Notes: generated from the letters alone by a model not told the origin. Shown: positions 9,172 to 20,495, counted from the first letter of the stretch. The stretch is DNA of 26,170 nt from Syncephalis fuscata (GCA_025786725.1 JAHLTZ010000112.1:1-26170); one strand, 5' to 3'. Numbers and translations: made by a program.

Positions 9172-12100
9172 ATGGCTCATCGTTTAAAAGGTCTAGACTA
9201 TTTTACGCATCAATTGATTACACTATTTATAGGTGTTAAGGTATTTGAATAATAAATAGCGACACTTGACTAATGACTATTGAATGTAGCGCGAATCAGA
9301 TGAATATGAACAATGTTGGACTTTTATTAAATCGGGATTAAAGCCTACGCGGTATTTTCAAACAGACGCGTTAGACTATGAACGTAAATATATTGGGTAA
9401 GATTCCAGTTTGTCTAGTATTATTTACATAATATATATATATATATATATTAACTATAAGATAGACTGGCAGAGAAATTAACGGCCCATTCTCAAACGTC
9501 AAAAGCAAATACACTATTAATGCTGCGTACAAGACTGTTAGAGCTATGGCGTCCTAAAGATACAGTAAGTTTTAATACGATATAGTAGTATGTGTTGTTT
9601 ATAAAGTAATAGATGTTACCACATCATGTATTACGGTTATTATTTGACTTATCTCAATCACCTAGTAATGCCATTTATACACCCAGTACAGTTACTGAAG
9701 AGATTGTAACACATCATCAATTGACCTGGGAGGACATTTTAAAGGATGATCCACTTACTGGCGACCATTGGGATAAGCCCAACTATACACCTGATACCGA
9801 TACAGATAGTGAAAGTGACAATGATGATACTGTACATCCATCTGTAAAGCAAAAGGTACGTACATGGAAAATAGTATAACAAATAGCTTAATAGGCAACT
9901 AGTTGGCAATAAAACAGATATCTGAACCATCTACAACAGACCAATTGATATCTATTAATCTAGAAAAACAACACCATCAATCAATACGAGAACAACTTGT
10001 TCAACAACAATACTGGCGATCTAAGCCTCATAACCCTTTAATAACCGGTAATGATCATTATAAATAATAGTAATAACACTAATATTAATAATAATATAAT
10101 TATTAGAATTTGATTTTTATAATGCATCAACGCTAAGTAGGTAGAATATTACAATAGCAACATTTACTAACAGAATATTAGCACCTACCTTAAATCAAAT
10201 GACTCGTAAATCCATTTCATGGCTTCCATTTCAGTTTGAGAACTATACTATTGAGCGACTAGTTATCCGTGAAGTATTATTTATGTTAATGGGCCGACCT
10301 TGTTTTCTATTTACTGTTCAAAATGATATTATTAAAGTATAGGAATTAAATGGTAACTAGGTCAATACTTATGAAGATATGGATGTATAGGTATCGAACC
10401 AAGCCCAAATGAAACACTTGAGTCAAGGTGCACTTGGATCAATATTATCTTTGTTTGCTGATAGTGGTACAGTCATCTATGGCATAAGGTCTTATAGCTT
10501 AGTGTAAGTATTGTTGTAATGATATTGACAACTAAATACTTAATGTACGGCTCTAATTAATATGAACATAGTGTATTGACTATGGAAACTGATCCAAAAA
10601 GCCGTGTTAGTGAAGCATTTGCATCAGCTATACGTGATGAATTACGCCAATTTGATCAGATATTGAGACAGATTGAATACGAACATCTGACTGATCATGG
10701 ACCAGTTCATGGTAATTGATAAATAATAGTAATGGCAATAGTAGTCTGACTAATTAATAACAAGTAAAAGATACGCTGATCTCATTATTAAAGATACAGT
10801 CAACACTTAAAGAACAGCTGGCTTGTTTTGATCGATTAAGTAATCTATTGGGAAATATTTGCACTCAAGGTAAGAGTCATTAATATAATTGATATAATAA
10901 ATCAATAGACTGACAAATAATAGATTCGACTATTTATACAACAAGTATACTAGATCAGCTTTATAATGCGGCCGAGCATCAATCATATATTGGATCCACT
11001 AATGCTTTACAGTTTATATTACGACTATGGGAGAAATCAATGCTACCATACCTTGAAATATTGCATATGTGGCTATTTAATGGCGAGATACAGGATCCAG
11101 ATAAAGAATTTGTAATTGAAAGGTAAGCATTAAAGAAATCGTATTGCTATTAGATTATATACCATATTAACACTAAATTAAGAATGATGGAAATTCCATT
11201 ACAATCAAGTCAGTATTGGTCAAGTGCCTTTAGATTAAAGTCTATCGATCAGTGCTGTCCTGCTTTTCTTCGTCCTTATATTCAATCCATAGTTATTATT
11301 GGTAAAATGATGTGTTTATTGCGACAGGTTGATACGCAACGAGTAAGTGAAAGTATAAATACCATGACACTAGAATAGCAAAATAATGACTGATTATATA
11401 ATAGTTAACAGATGATTCAATTGAGTGGATGTCGCTATTTCGATGGGCAACAAAGAAAGATGAAGAAAAAACAACTCGCCTGATGTCAAAGGATAATGAT
11501 TGTTTATTACAAAAAATGTTTTGTTCTTTACTGCCAGAGTCGACAAAATTTAATGAATATTCTACTGAAAATGATAAAAGTGTCATAACTAATGCTGATG
11601 TCGACAAACCAGCTGTGAACCTTTGGATGCCATTATCGGCTCAACTGGCCAATGCTATTGACTTTTTAGTGGTAAAACGGCGCGGGGATGTTGGTCGTTC
11701 GTTAATAGACCAATTGGCAAGACGGCATCATTTATGGCGCAGCATCAATGGATTATTTGGATTCTACTATATGTTGGCCGGTCAATCATGGCATCGATTC
11801 TGTGGTGCACTGTTTATGAAGGTAGATAGGCTAGTAAGTTTATCACAAGTAGTACTGATGAATCGTAGATGGATAGTGAAGCTATGTGGGCAGATCGACA
11901 ATTCATCAACCAGCTTTTATTAGATGCTGTCCAGGGTGATGTACAACTTGATGATCGGTGTATATCAGCGTGGATTCGCACAACAGATGAGGGCACACTT
12001 GAACAAAGCATTTGTTCATTACAAGTACTTGATTTTGACTATTCGGTAAGTATATAGATGCTAATGGCTAAGTGGTTTATTAATTATCGTTATGTAATTA

Positions 12101-12874
12101 CTAGATTCCATGGCCTTTAAACAACATCATTCGTTCAACAACACTTAATATGTATCGTAAGATTACAAATCTACTATTGCAAGTAAGGCGTGCTCGCTAT
12201 CTTATGGAACAACCGGAGTATTTTAAATTGCCGTTTAAACGACAAGATGCTACAAGTGGACTATTCTACGCGCTTCGTATGCGTCTACTAGCTTTTACTT
12301 ATGGTTTCTACAACTATCTTATGACGACAGTAAGTTTTACAGCTATATTTAAAAGGGAATACAATTAATCAATTATATAGGTGTTACACGCGGAAAGCCA
12401 ACGATTTCTTAAGGAAATAAAGCAATTGGCTGATATTGATGCTATGATTCAATTGCACGAGCGACACATATTGCTAGTACGTGATCGTTGCTTATTGAAC
12501 GAAAAGGTAATTATAATATAGTAGTTTATTTTAAATAGTTATTGATTAGTGATGCTGGCTGTTATTAATAGGCTACAATAATTCTTCGTTCAGTTGTATC
12601 CTTGCTTGAATCGTGTCAACAACTGCGTCAGCTATTCCAGCAATATGTAAAAATAAAGGATCGTACACTTGAAAGTACGCCAGGATTTCATCAAGCACTG
12701 GTTACATTGGCAAATGAGTTTGAGCGTACTCGCGCTTTTGTTGAAACTTCATTGCGTGTAATAGCTCGAGCTGGTGGGTTTCAACACTGTAAGTTACTGT
12801 ATATTGGTGTATTCATTACTAATTATTTACATATTGACTTAGTGGAGGTATTGGCCTCGCTTATTGCTAATTAG
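9172..12874 (+). CDS. TUBGCP5: Gamma-tubulin complex component 5-like protein (Spc97/Spc98 family)
   Basis: GCP proteins form the gamma-tubulin ring complex that nucleates microtubules. Eighteen exons start at 9172, 9290, 9465, 9613, 9918, 10107, 10182, 10391, 10572, 10765, 10924, 11183, 11405, 11869, 12105, 12381, 12572 and 12843, giving 918 residues without frame breaks. The N-terminal third (QQYWRSKPHNPLI, then WLPFQFENYTIERLVIREVLFMLMG) fits the GCP5/Mod21 N-terminal region. GRIP1 features follow: VSEAFASAIRDEL, LWLFNGEIQDPDKEFVIER and CPAFLRPYIQSIVIIGK. GRIP2 covers GLFGFYYMLAGQSWHRFCGALF to the end. An acidic Ser/Thr/Asp stretch (residues about 155-195) and a Lys/Asp-rich insertion just before GRIP2 look disordered. 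Exon 6/7 joining is the least certain: I use a 45-nt intron (10137-10181) with a TACTAAC branch site. GCP6 or another GCP is possible, but GCP5 fits best. Confidence 0.86.
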
Positions 12875-13087
12875 ACGCTATTAATAGCGTTTAGTTTGTT
12901 AATTATTTTTTGTATTACAATAACATACGTTTTGTTTCTAAACTTAAATAATATTATATTAAAATGTAGTAACAATAATCGACTGGTCATTGCAATGTTG
13001 TATAGTACTGATAATTATACTAAATCAACATAAAACAAGTGTACAAGTTGTTTAATTATTAGTAATAATAAAATAAATGAATAGCCG

Positions 13088-14737
13088 TTAAAATGACATA
13101 TCAATTATTTTATAGTCTTTGCCATTTACTATCAGCGTCGCGTTTCTTATGTTAAATGTGTCATTTAGTAATAAAGGCTGTCTAGTTAGGTCTCTAATTC
13201 CTACAACAATACCACAATGACCATATGATTCTTCGTATAGATACTCTGAATTTGCTATGCCTAAATCTTTAGTACAACATAGATTGGTCAAATCTATTAC
13301 TATGTTTTTTTCGTAGTGCTTAGGCTTGTAAATAACAAATCTTCCGATATATAACGAAAAGCGATTACTATATATGCCCATGTCTAAGAAGGAATGAGGT
13401 TCAAGCACTGAACCTAAGGTTTCTACATCAATGTGTGCCAGTATAACGCCATCGATTATGCTGTGGACCGTCCATTTATTTACAGATATAACAAGGATGC
13501 GGTTAGAACCAGACAGTGGTACTGTACCAAGAACTTGAACGTTACGTGTCCAAATAGGTTTTTTATCTTTAATAAAAGTGTTTGAGTAATTGCATTTTGT
13601 TGAAATCATGACCAAGCTTATTTCATCAGCTCCATTTTCATTCGCTGTACTAAGAGCCAATTGTGAATTATTTTCAATCAAAACTCGATTATCATCTAAT
13701 TTTTTAAAGATGATAATAAAATCGTCAAATTTCTTAAAGCAAATTTCTCCTTGCATTAGACAGCGTGGACCATATCCTAAATAGCGATTTGAAAACTCCC
13801 ATACGTTCCATTTGAATGTGGTAGTGGTATCCGTGTGATGTAATGTTCTACTAAATACGGTTGCTGTTTCTTCAGTAGCTCTTAATAAAAAAGATCCGCC
13901 ATGATAAGTTGTAATAATGCCCATGCACATTTGGCCGTTAGCAAGATCAAAAACGCGAGTGGTTGTTAGTACATTAGATCTATCCGTATCTTCGGCTCCT
14001 AGTTCTAAATAGTTAGCCATCATCCAGCGGCCACGGATACTTGCATTATCACATAAACAGGAGAATTGACGCGGTCGCATAATTGAGACTTGATGCACTG
14101 GCCAAATGGAAATGATACATGTTTTTTCGTGAATAAGATTTACGTTGTTTGTTTGTTTAGTAATAGTCACTACGAATCTGTCTGATATCAAGCATTGTTT
14201 TGCATGAGATTTATAGTTTGCATCATTCCGAAATAGTTTACGCAAACGCCAAAATCGTTTACTTGGTGCTTCTCCTATTGGCTGGCATTGCTCAAAAATG
14301 GAACATTTCCGCAAGTCAGTATGCCGATAAGCAATTCGTTGCAATACAATAGAACGGATGTTAGCTGGTTCTTCTATCACTACATCCTTGATTGGATATG
14401 GCGTGACTTTAAGCCAATTTGCATCAGTGGCACGTCGACAGCAGAATGCATGAAACCACTCGATGTGCTGGTTGTTCAACTGAGCAACGTTGATTGTTTT
14501 TTTGGGCTGTGCTGCCAACAGTTTTGATATACGTACTGTCTTTACATACCAGGCCAGCCATTTCATCTCATTGTCGTCAGCAAGATTGTAATACTGCTTA
14601 TATCGCTGATGCCAGAGACTATTCTGTTGACTGACACAATACCGCAGCCATTTACTGCAGCATGAAAGTAGAACAAGTGAGTCGTTGTCGGCATATACGG
14701 CAACACGGCCAATAACAAGTATAGGGATATAATCCAT
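13088..14737 (-). CDS. F-box-like protein, intronless, unknown C-terminal region
   Basis: This is a single uninterrupted 549-residue frame, in contrast to the intron-rich genes on either side. Residues about 3-50 resemble an F-box: a hydrophobic IPILVIGRVAVYADNDSLVLLS, then CSKWLRYCVS and LWHQRYKQYY, the usual Leu/Pro-start, Cys-Ser-Lys-x-Trp and Leu-Trp pattern. F-box proteins bind Skp1 in SCF ubiquitin ligases and present substrates. The rest (about 100-549) is rich in short beta-like hydrophobic stretches separated by polar loops, as in a propeller, but no WD40 or Kelch repeat signature is seen. It is probably a member of a lineage-specific expanded F-box family; this is inference. The ATG at 14735-14737 is the natural start. 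It is followed on the same strand by the PLC-like gene's 3' side, 636 bases away. Confidence 0.6.
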   Translation of the reverse strand: MDYIPILVIGRVAVYADNDSLVLLSCCSKWLRYCVSQQNSLWHQRYKQYYNLADDNEMKWLAWYVKTVRISKLLAAQPKKTINVAQLNNQHIEWFHAFCCRRATDANWLKVTPYPIKDVVIEEPANIRSIVLQRIAYRHTDLRKCSIFEQCQPIGEAPSKRFWRLRKLFRNDANYKSHAKQCLISDRFVVTITKQTNNVNLIHEKTCIISIWPVHQVSIMRPRQFSCLCDNASIRGRWMMANYLELGAEDTDRSNVLTTTRVFDLANGQMCMGIITTYHGGSFLLRATEETATVFSRTLHHTDTTTTFKWNVWEFSNRYLGYGPRCLMQGEICFKKFDDFIIIFKKLDDNRVLIENNSQLALSTANENGADEISLVMISTKCNYSNTFIKDKKPIWTRNVQVLGTVPLSGSNRILVISVNKWTVHSIIDGVILAHIDVETLGSVLEPHSFLDMGIYSNRFSLYIGRFVIYKPKHYEKNIVIDLTNLCCTKDLGIANSEYLYEESYGHCGIVVGIRDLTRQPLLLNDTFNIRNATLIVNGKDYKIIDMSF

Positions 14738-15373
14738 TATGCATAAGTGTAAATAAAATAAAGAAAAGAAATAGTTGCTAAATCGCTAAGGGCTATTCAT
14801 GTCAGTAATATTTTATTAAAGATAGCAATCATAACGCGTATCTATAATGATCATATGCATGACGTATATTTTGAATTTATATGTATTGTGCAACCTTCAA
14901 AAACCATCAAACCTTTGGAATAGCGGCCCTTTTACAATTAAATCACCATACTTGAGTTATCTACTCTATCTATCATGATAATGTCGTTTTGTATCACAAT
15001 ATTACTATATATTATCTTTTTAATAATATAATATGCTAATCGCATAGTACGTCGTGGTTCATTTGACATTATTAGCAATCTATGCAACACTTAGTATAAT
15101 TTATAGATCAAATGCCTACATTGAGTGCTATCTGCGCAACTGAACTACAAATTTATTTTGTTGAACATAAAACTAAGTGGTAATGAAATTAAATGCCAGA
15201 ATAATTTTTGTCATAAACAATTTAAATAAAATTATCCGCTTTTAATAACTGACATATTGACGATTTGTTATTTAAAGATGCATCATAAAAATATGAAATG
15301 TTTATAGCTTTAAGTAATTTAATTAAATTGTTTATTAATACAAGTTTATACCCAATACTTTAGTATAAACATG
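14738..15373. other. AT-rich spacer between two intronless genes
   Basis: The stretch contains the promoter side of the F-box-like gene and the 3' side of the PLC-like gene. A TTTATT (AATAAA on the coding strand) at 15331-15336 could serve as the PLC-like polyadenylation signal, 38 bases past its stop. No other gene, RNA or repeat is recognised. Confidence 0.6.
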
Positions 15374-16411
15374 TTATTTTTTAGAGAATCTGTTAATATT
15401 TTTGGTATTCATATCCTTGATAATAGCTTTGTATGATCCCAGATTGCCAAAATAATGATCAATCTTGACACGATGCACATGTGGATATTTATCGGAATAA
15501 AGCTTGGTAGTCTCGCTAAGCTTTCCAAATGCTTCTTTAGCAACAGAGTCAAGGCATATTCCTGGCTTTTTGTGCTTCTTCATCTGATCAATCCAGCTTC
15601 CGACGTTTGTGCTGTATACAAAGTCAACACACTGCCATTTCTTCACAGTTTCCGGTGTATTTTTGGCGTGCCTCTCGAAAGAGCTGGTAAGATCTCTAAG
15701 CTTATTGGATTCTTTTACATAATCCCAACTGCCATCTATATAATCAAGACGATCATGGATCCACGCTGGCCGTTTTTTCACGTCGGGAATGAAGTCACCA
15801 AAGAATACGACCACTTGTTTGCCTTGCTTGGTCATTTCGTCCAATGTAGGCCATGATTCGCTAATACTTGTACGTTCAAGCATTTTCCCATCCAAATGCT
15901 CTCTAAGCTTTGCAATAATATCATTGCTTGTCTTGTTCTTGTCGCCTAGATAGTCGCCATACTCGATAACAATTACTTCATTGGGATTTTGAGTAATAAA
16001 CTCCTTGATTTGTTTTATGTGTACATCAAGACCATCACCCAATGCACGGAACATATTATGGCCGTGGCAAGTAACAGTATTGCTGTTTGCAATACATGTG
16101 TCGATATCGAACGAACGAATACCATCCTTTAGTTGGGTGGCAATATCGTGTTCTGGCTGATTGTCCCAAAGGCACCGAGCCAGTGGATTCAATACTCGAC
16201 ATTTGCTGGCAATACCACAGCCTGGCTCAAGTCTGTACGCAGCCGAATTGTGTGAGCCCATAAAAGTATACTGGTCAAATGCTAGGGGACAATAGTCAGG
16301 CGACCCATTACAAGCCTTGGCCGTTGCTGCGGCAGCATCGACTGAGTTGATAACGGCTAGAACAGCAGTAGCAGCGAGTAATAGTTGCATTGAGGACATA
16401 AAGTGCGTCAT
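15374..16411 (-). CDS. Secreted PI-PLC X-domain-like phosphodiesterase
   Basis: This intronless frame encodes 345 residues. Residues 1-27 form a signal peptide (a short polar start, then LLLAATAVLAVINSVDA), so the protein is probably secreted or reaches the cell surface. The mature part has the PLC-like TIM-barrel motifs: FMGSHNSAAY near residue 51 with the first catalytic-type His, GIRSFDIDTC, and TCHGH near residue 115 with the second His, then EVIVIEYGDY and GKQVVVFFGD. Cysteines at CNGSPDYC and PGCGIASKC suggest disulfides. Such proteins cleave phosphoinositides or related lipids in some members, but the substrate here is unknown. ATGs at 16399 and 16390 (residues 5 and 8) are alternative starts that also keep the signal peptide. 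A C-terminal KK ends the protein with no GPI-anchor signal. Confidence 0.86.
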   Translation of the reverse strand: MTHFMSSMQLLLAATAVLAVINSVDAAAATAKACNGSPDYCPLAFDQYTFMGSHNSAAYRLEPGCGIASKCRVLNPLARCLWDNQPEHDIATQLKDGIRSFDIDTCIANSNTVTCHGHNMFRALGDGLDVHIKQIKEFITQNPNEVIVIEYGDYLGDKNKTSNDIIAKLREHLDGKMLERTSISESWPTLDEMTKQGKQVVVFFGDFIPDVKKRPAWIHDRLDYIDGSWDYVKESNKLRDLTSSFERHAKNTPETVKKWQCVDFVYSTNVGSWIDQMKKHKKPGICLDSVAKEAFGKLSETTKLYSDKYPHVHRVKIDHYFGNLGSYKAIIKDMNTKNINRFSKK

Positions 16412-17899
16412 TTTAATTTAATTGTTAAAGTAGCTAGAAGTTTAGTTTTGCGTTTAAATTCAAAAGCTAATGTGTGATAACTTGAGCTCTAGGTAAAGAT
16501 AAAGTAGCAATGTAATAGTTATTTGAGCAATAAGATAAATGTCGTCAGTATTGTTGATGTTGATGAAAAATGAAAGCATTAAGCGAAAACTAATACCCTT
16601 TATATAACAGTGTTTTAATGGTTTATTTCAAAATACAATATCAGCCATTGTCGTCATAATGTCACCAGTACTGTCCTTTAATTACTAAGTACTTGGTAGA
16701 AACTAAGGGTACAGGCATAAATTCTGTGTTACAGGCCTTACTATTTAGGAGTACAATTTAAATGTCTAGAGGGACAAAACAAGTTTTCTGGCCGTATTAT
16801 CATCTGGTTCTTGGTGCTATTACACGGCGCAGTCGTGTAAACTATGAGCCGTTCAAACATAAGCATGACAAGGGGTAATAATTTATGGACTACAGGCCTA
16901 GCTACAGGCCTAGCTACAACGAATTCACGATCGTTTTATATATTTTAGGCCTTAATGTCGCTACATTACCCAAGTATCGGATCATTTAACAGTTTGTTTA
17001 ATTATAACATGAAAATAGCTTAGCCATGCTTTTGTTATAAATCTTTAATTTAAATACAAGTAAAAATAGTACTGTACCTAGTGGTATTAAAACATTTATA
17101 AAATTATATTATTAATACATATTAAAAAGTTGTTAATTTACATATTAATTATTTTCTATTAATAATTCATGTATGAATAAAAAAGTAATATCGCTAACAT
17201 AAGAGAATGATGCCACATTGGTTGTGGCCTAATCGATGATTTTAATTGGCCTTTGCTTAATGCATATCCAAGTTGTAGTTGAAAACTAGGCTGCACATGT
17301 ATCAATGAGTATTTTATGGATGTAGTGCTAATTTATTAAATTACATCAAGATTACGTTTTTATTAATTATTGTTTAGCTGTAGCTAAGTTTAATTGGCGC
17401 AATTAAAAGCCTTATAACGATATACGGTAAAACTATGCAAGTGATCGTCGCTAGTTTATCATTAATATATCAACATTTTAACAAATCTAATTTAAATAAT
17501 AATGTTATGTAGTTAATTGTACTGTGTATTATTTAATAACATTTAAACACGCTTTAAATATTGACTTGTTCACTGTACTGACACACGTGACACTAACAAA
17601 ATCCATATGATGTTATTGTGGTCATGCTGAAATGAGTGTCAATACTATTTCCAAAATAGTGCATGTGTCACTAAATTGAACACAGGCAGCAATTACGATT
17701 ACGTCAAAGGTCGAATGGCCGTCTCTTGGCGGTGTTTTACCCAAACTCACACTCACACTCATACTCATAGCTCTCATCTCTTTCATTCTGTCGCCACTAG
17801 TCGTCCAGCACTAGTTGAACCGAAAAGGAACGCTGTTCTTTTATTTTCATAACCTTGTCTATTCTTCTATTACTACAAAATCATCCTTCATCTTTCATC
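16412..17899. other. 1.5-kb spacer between divergent PLC-like and CAP genes
   Basis: No confident gene is seen. A 12-bp tandem repeat lies at 16890-16917, and one short open frame of 38 codons begins at 16762 (described under findings). The last 200 bases before CAP change to pyrimidine-rich DNA with CACTCA repeats (about 17743-17785), as expected for a CT-rich promoter or 5' UTR. The middle, about 16980-17580, is AT-rich without recognisable structure. Confidence 0.6.
16890..16917. repeat. 12-bp tandem repeat, two and a third copies of CTACAGGCCTAG
   Basis: Two exact units at 16890-16901 and 16902-16913 are followed by CTAC. The core TACAGGC also occurs at 16710 and 16730, so the word appears four times within about 200 bases. 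Confidence 0.85.
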
Positions 17900-19766
17900 A
17901 TGGCCGAACAGCCTACACTTGCTTCGTTGTTGGCCCGCTTGGAGTTGGCCACTGAACGACTTGAGGACCTTTCATTGTCGAGTGGTTCCAGTGGAGGCGC
18001 GGCTGGTGGAGCAGTTGGCCGAGCCATCAGTAAGAATACTGATTCAATCCAAGCTACAGTACCAGCATCGGTTGAACAGTATGATGAAATCATCAACGGC
18101 ACACTTAAAACTTATCTAGACCAGTCAAACGAGATTGGTGACCTAGTTAAGGAACAGGTAGCGACAATAAAGCTAGTTAAATATGCAGCATGGCTAATAG
18201 AATAATTGTTGTGTAGAGTCTGGCTGTGCAGCGTCTATTCCAGCTTCAGCGGCAATTCATTTTATTGGCCTCTCAGTCGAAAAAGCCAGACTTTGAATCG
18301 ACAGCGTTTGCTGAATTGATCGAGCCCATCCAACAAACCATGAACACCATTTGTGCTTATCGTAACGATAACCGTGGCTCTCCATTTTTCAACCATTTAT
18401 CCACAATCAGTGAAGGCATATCAGCACTTGGCTGGATCACAGTGGTAAGTTTTACTGTATTTTCTAGATAATATACGCTGATTGTGCGTTATTAGGAACC
18501 AGCCCCAGCTCCATATGTAGGCGAAATGAAGGAAAGCGCTCATTTCTACGCAAACCGTGTACTAAAAGATTACAAAGACGCGTAAGCATACGCAGAATAT
18601 CTACCAATTCATTAATTAACTGTTTATCAAATCTATAGTGATTCAAAGCACGTAGAATGGTCTAATGCTTTTATGGCGGTACTTGAGGAATTACAATCTT
18701 ATGTAAAGGCATACCATACCACCGGTTTAGTCTGGAATCCTAATGGTAAAGATGCTCGAGAGGTTGCTGGTAAGTAAACGGATAGCAATAGTTTGTGGAA
18801 ATACTCATTTAATGCTATTTAGCATCTTTGGCATCACCAAGCAATTCTGGTAAACGTCCTCGTCCACCAGTGCCACCTCGTCATGATCGCGCTGCACCTG
18901 CAAGCAATGAAGCAGCTAGCAGCGGCCAAGATGCACCCGCACCCAATCGAGCTGCTTTGTTCAGTGCGTTAAATGCCGGCGAGGGTATTACGGCTGGTCT
19001 ACGTAAAGTAAACAAGTCAGAAATGACGCATAAAAACCCAGATATACGTGGATCTAGTGCTGTAGTGACATCACCGACCAGTAAGTTTTTATAGCGTATA
19101 AATAGTGTTACACTCGGCTAATAGTACTGTTAAAAGAAACTGCCGCCGCTTCAGGTACAGCTGCTAAAAAGCCACCTCGTACAGCACTTGAAGGAAAGAA
19201 ATGGATTGTGGTAAGACAATTTATTAATTATATCATTAGCGCAATATTAATGATATGTGGCAGGAATACTACAATGGAGAACAAGTTGTATTGGACAAAG
19301 TAGAACGTGACCATGCCGTCTACGTTTTCCAGTGTGTCAATACAACTATTACCATCAAGGATAAGGCAGCAGCCGTGACTATTGGTAATTAACAATGCAA
19401 TATAGTTAATAGAAACAACAGTGTTAACACATCTATTACTACTATATAATAGATCATTGTCGTAAATCTGGCGTGGTCGTTGACAGTGTTATGTCCAATT
19501 TGGAGGTAATTGCCGGTCAATCCGTGCAACTGCAAATATCTGGCCATGTACAAACTGTAGTCGTTGACAACACCGACTCGGCCCAGATCTACGTTTCACC
19601 TGAAAGCATGGGTCTACAACTGTTTACTTCAAAGAGTAGCGCAGTCAATCTGCTATTTGCCGAAAAAAGCAGCGATGATTACACGGAAAAGGCCATTCCT
19701 GAACAATTCCTATCTAAAATCGTTAATGGCAAAGTAATTACTGAGCCTGTGGTACACACGGGATAA
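17900..19766 (+). CDS. CAP: Adenylyl cyclase-associated protein (CAP/Srv2)
   Basis: CAP recycles cofilin-bound ADP-actin monomers and, in fungi, links adenylyl cyclase to Ras. Eight exons are 17900-18157, 18217-18444, 18496-18581, 18639-18769, 18823-19080, 19137-19210, 19264-19384 and 19453-19766, giving 489 residues with no break. The N-terminus has the cyclase-binding coiled coil (LLARLELATERLEDLS, residues 8-23) and a Gly/Ser/Ala-rich linker. The helical folded domain runs to about residue 220 and includes GWITVEPAPAPYVGEM. Proline-rich SH3/profilin-type segments are RPRPPVPPR and KKPPR. The C-terminal CARP beta-helix starts at GKKWIVEYYN and includes VFQCVNTTITIKDKA, DHCRKSGVVVDSV and the actin-binding end. 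Exon 6 could instead start at 19155; I prefer 19137 from the branch-site distance. Confidence 0.95.
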
Positions 19767-20066
19767 AAGACAATAATTTAATGGAAATAAAATATTTTAT
19801 TTTAATCCATAACGGCAGTGCCATAGACGAATCCATCTAAACGTTATTTAGACAACAATTAGTAATTGGATCTATAATAGTAATTGGGTAATTGGGTAAC
19901 AATGGTAAAAAGTAACTCAGACAAAATAATTTGTTCGATTCCTTTTGGGTCTTGTCATCATACTGCAATCAGTAGAGGGAGACCGTGCATCATCATAGCT
20001 ACTTGCTCTACACCACATCACTATTTGCTCTACTACTTACTTTAAGCAGCCATTCAAATAGAATGC
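19767..20066. other. Convergent 3' spacer between CAP and eS12
   Basis: Exactly 300 bases hold both 3' UTRs. Apart from the polyadenylation-like hexamers and a short TAATTGGGTAATTGGGTAA duplication near 19876-19900, nothing is recognised. Confidence 0.6.
19786..19791 (+). promoter_or_regulatory. Putative polyadenylation signal of CAP
   Basis: AATAAA occurs 20 bases after the CAP stop codon. The flanking TATTTTATTTTA also reads as AATAAA on the other strand, so the convergent eS12 gene could use the same region. Confidence 0.45.
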
Positions 20067-20495
20067 TTACTGGGTCTTGAAGTGTTCCAAGAGGATGGTC
20101 ATGGCCTCGGACTCCTCACCGTAGTCACGGACGACGGCGCATGAGCAGCCGACGACCTTACGTGGGTTACCCTCACGATCGATCTTGCAGAGACCGACCC
20201 ATTCACCGAGCTTCTTGGCATCGCCAACCTTGATGAGGTTGATCTTGTGCTCAGTGCAGAGAGCTTCGATCAACTTGACGTACTCCTTCTCGGTACACGA
20301 CTCGACGAGAACGCACAAGTGAGCCTGACGACGGTCAAGGGACTTGGTGCATTCGCGGAGACCGCGGGAAAGACCACCATGGGCCAAGGAGCGCTTCAAG
20401 ACGTCTTGGAGAGCATCCTCAACGGACATTGGTCCAGTGACGGCTGGGGCGTCGGCGGCGACCTCAACCTGAGCCACATCATTTCCATCAGACAT
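20067..20495 (-). CDS. RPS12: 40S ribosomal protein eS12
   Basis: This small-subunit ribosomal protein of 142 residues is encoded by one uninterrupted frame. It has an acidic, divergent N-terminus ([17 protein letters not shown]) and then the conserved L7Ae/L30e-like fold: [71 protein letters not shown] and VVRDYGEES. Length and order agree with eS12 of other fungi and animals. The gene is distinctly richer in C and G at third positions than its neighbours, as expected for a very highly expressed gene. It is the only core housekeeping gene here without an intron in the coding part. An intron in the 5' UTR cannot be excluded. Confidence 0.98.
   Translation of the reverse strand: MSDGNDVAQVEVAADAPAVTGPMSVEDALQDVLKRSLAHGGLSRGLRECTKSLDRRQAHLCVLVESCTEKEYVKLIEALCTEHKINLIKVGDAKKLGEWVGLCKIDREGNPRKVVGCSCAVVRDYGEESEAMTILLEHFKTQ

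Noticed and set aside
10141-10173. A 33-nt intron in the GCP5-like gene
   Set aside because: Its AG would directly follow the TACTAAC branch site, which is too close. A 45-nt intron at 10137-10181 keeps the frame and gives a normal branch-to-AG distance.
15455-15856. 133-codon plus-strand frame opposite the PLC-like gene
   Set aside because: It is antisense to a gene with clear family motifs and a signal peptide, and its own translation shows no domain.
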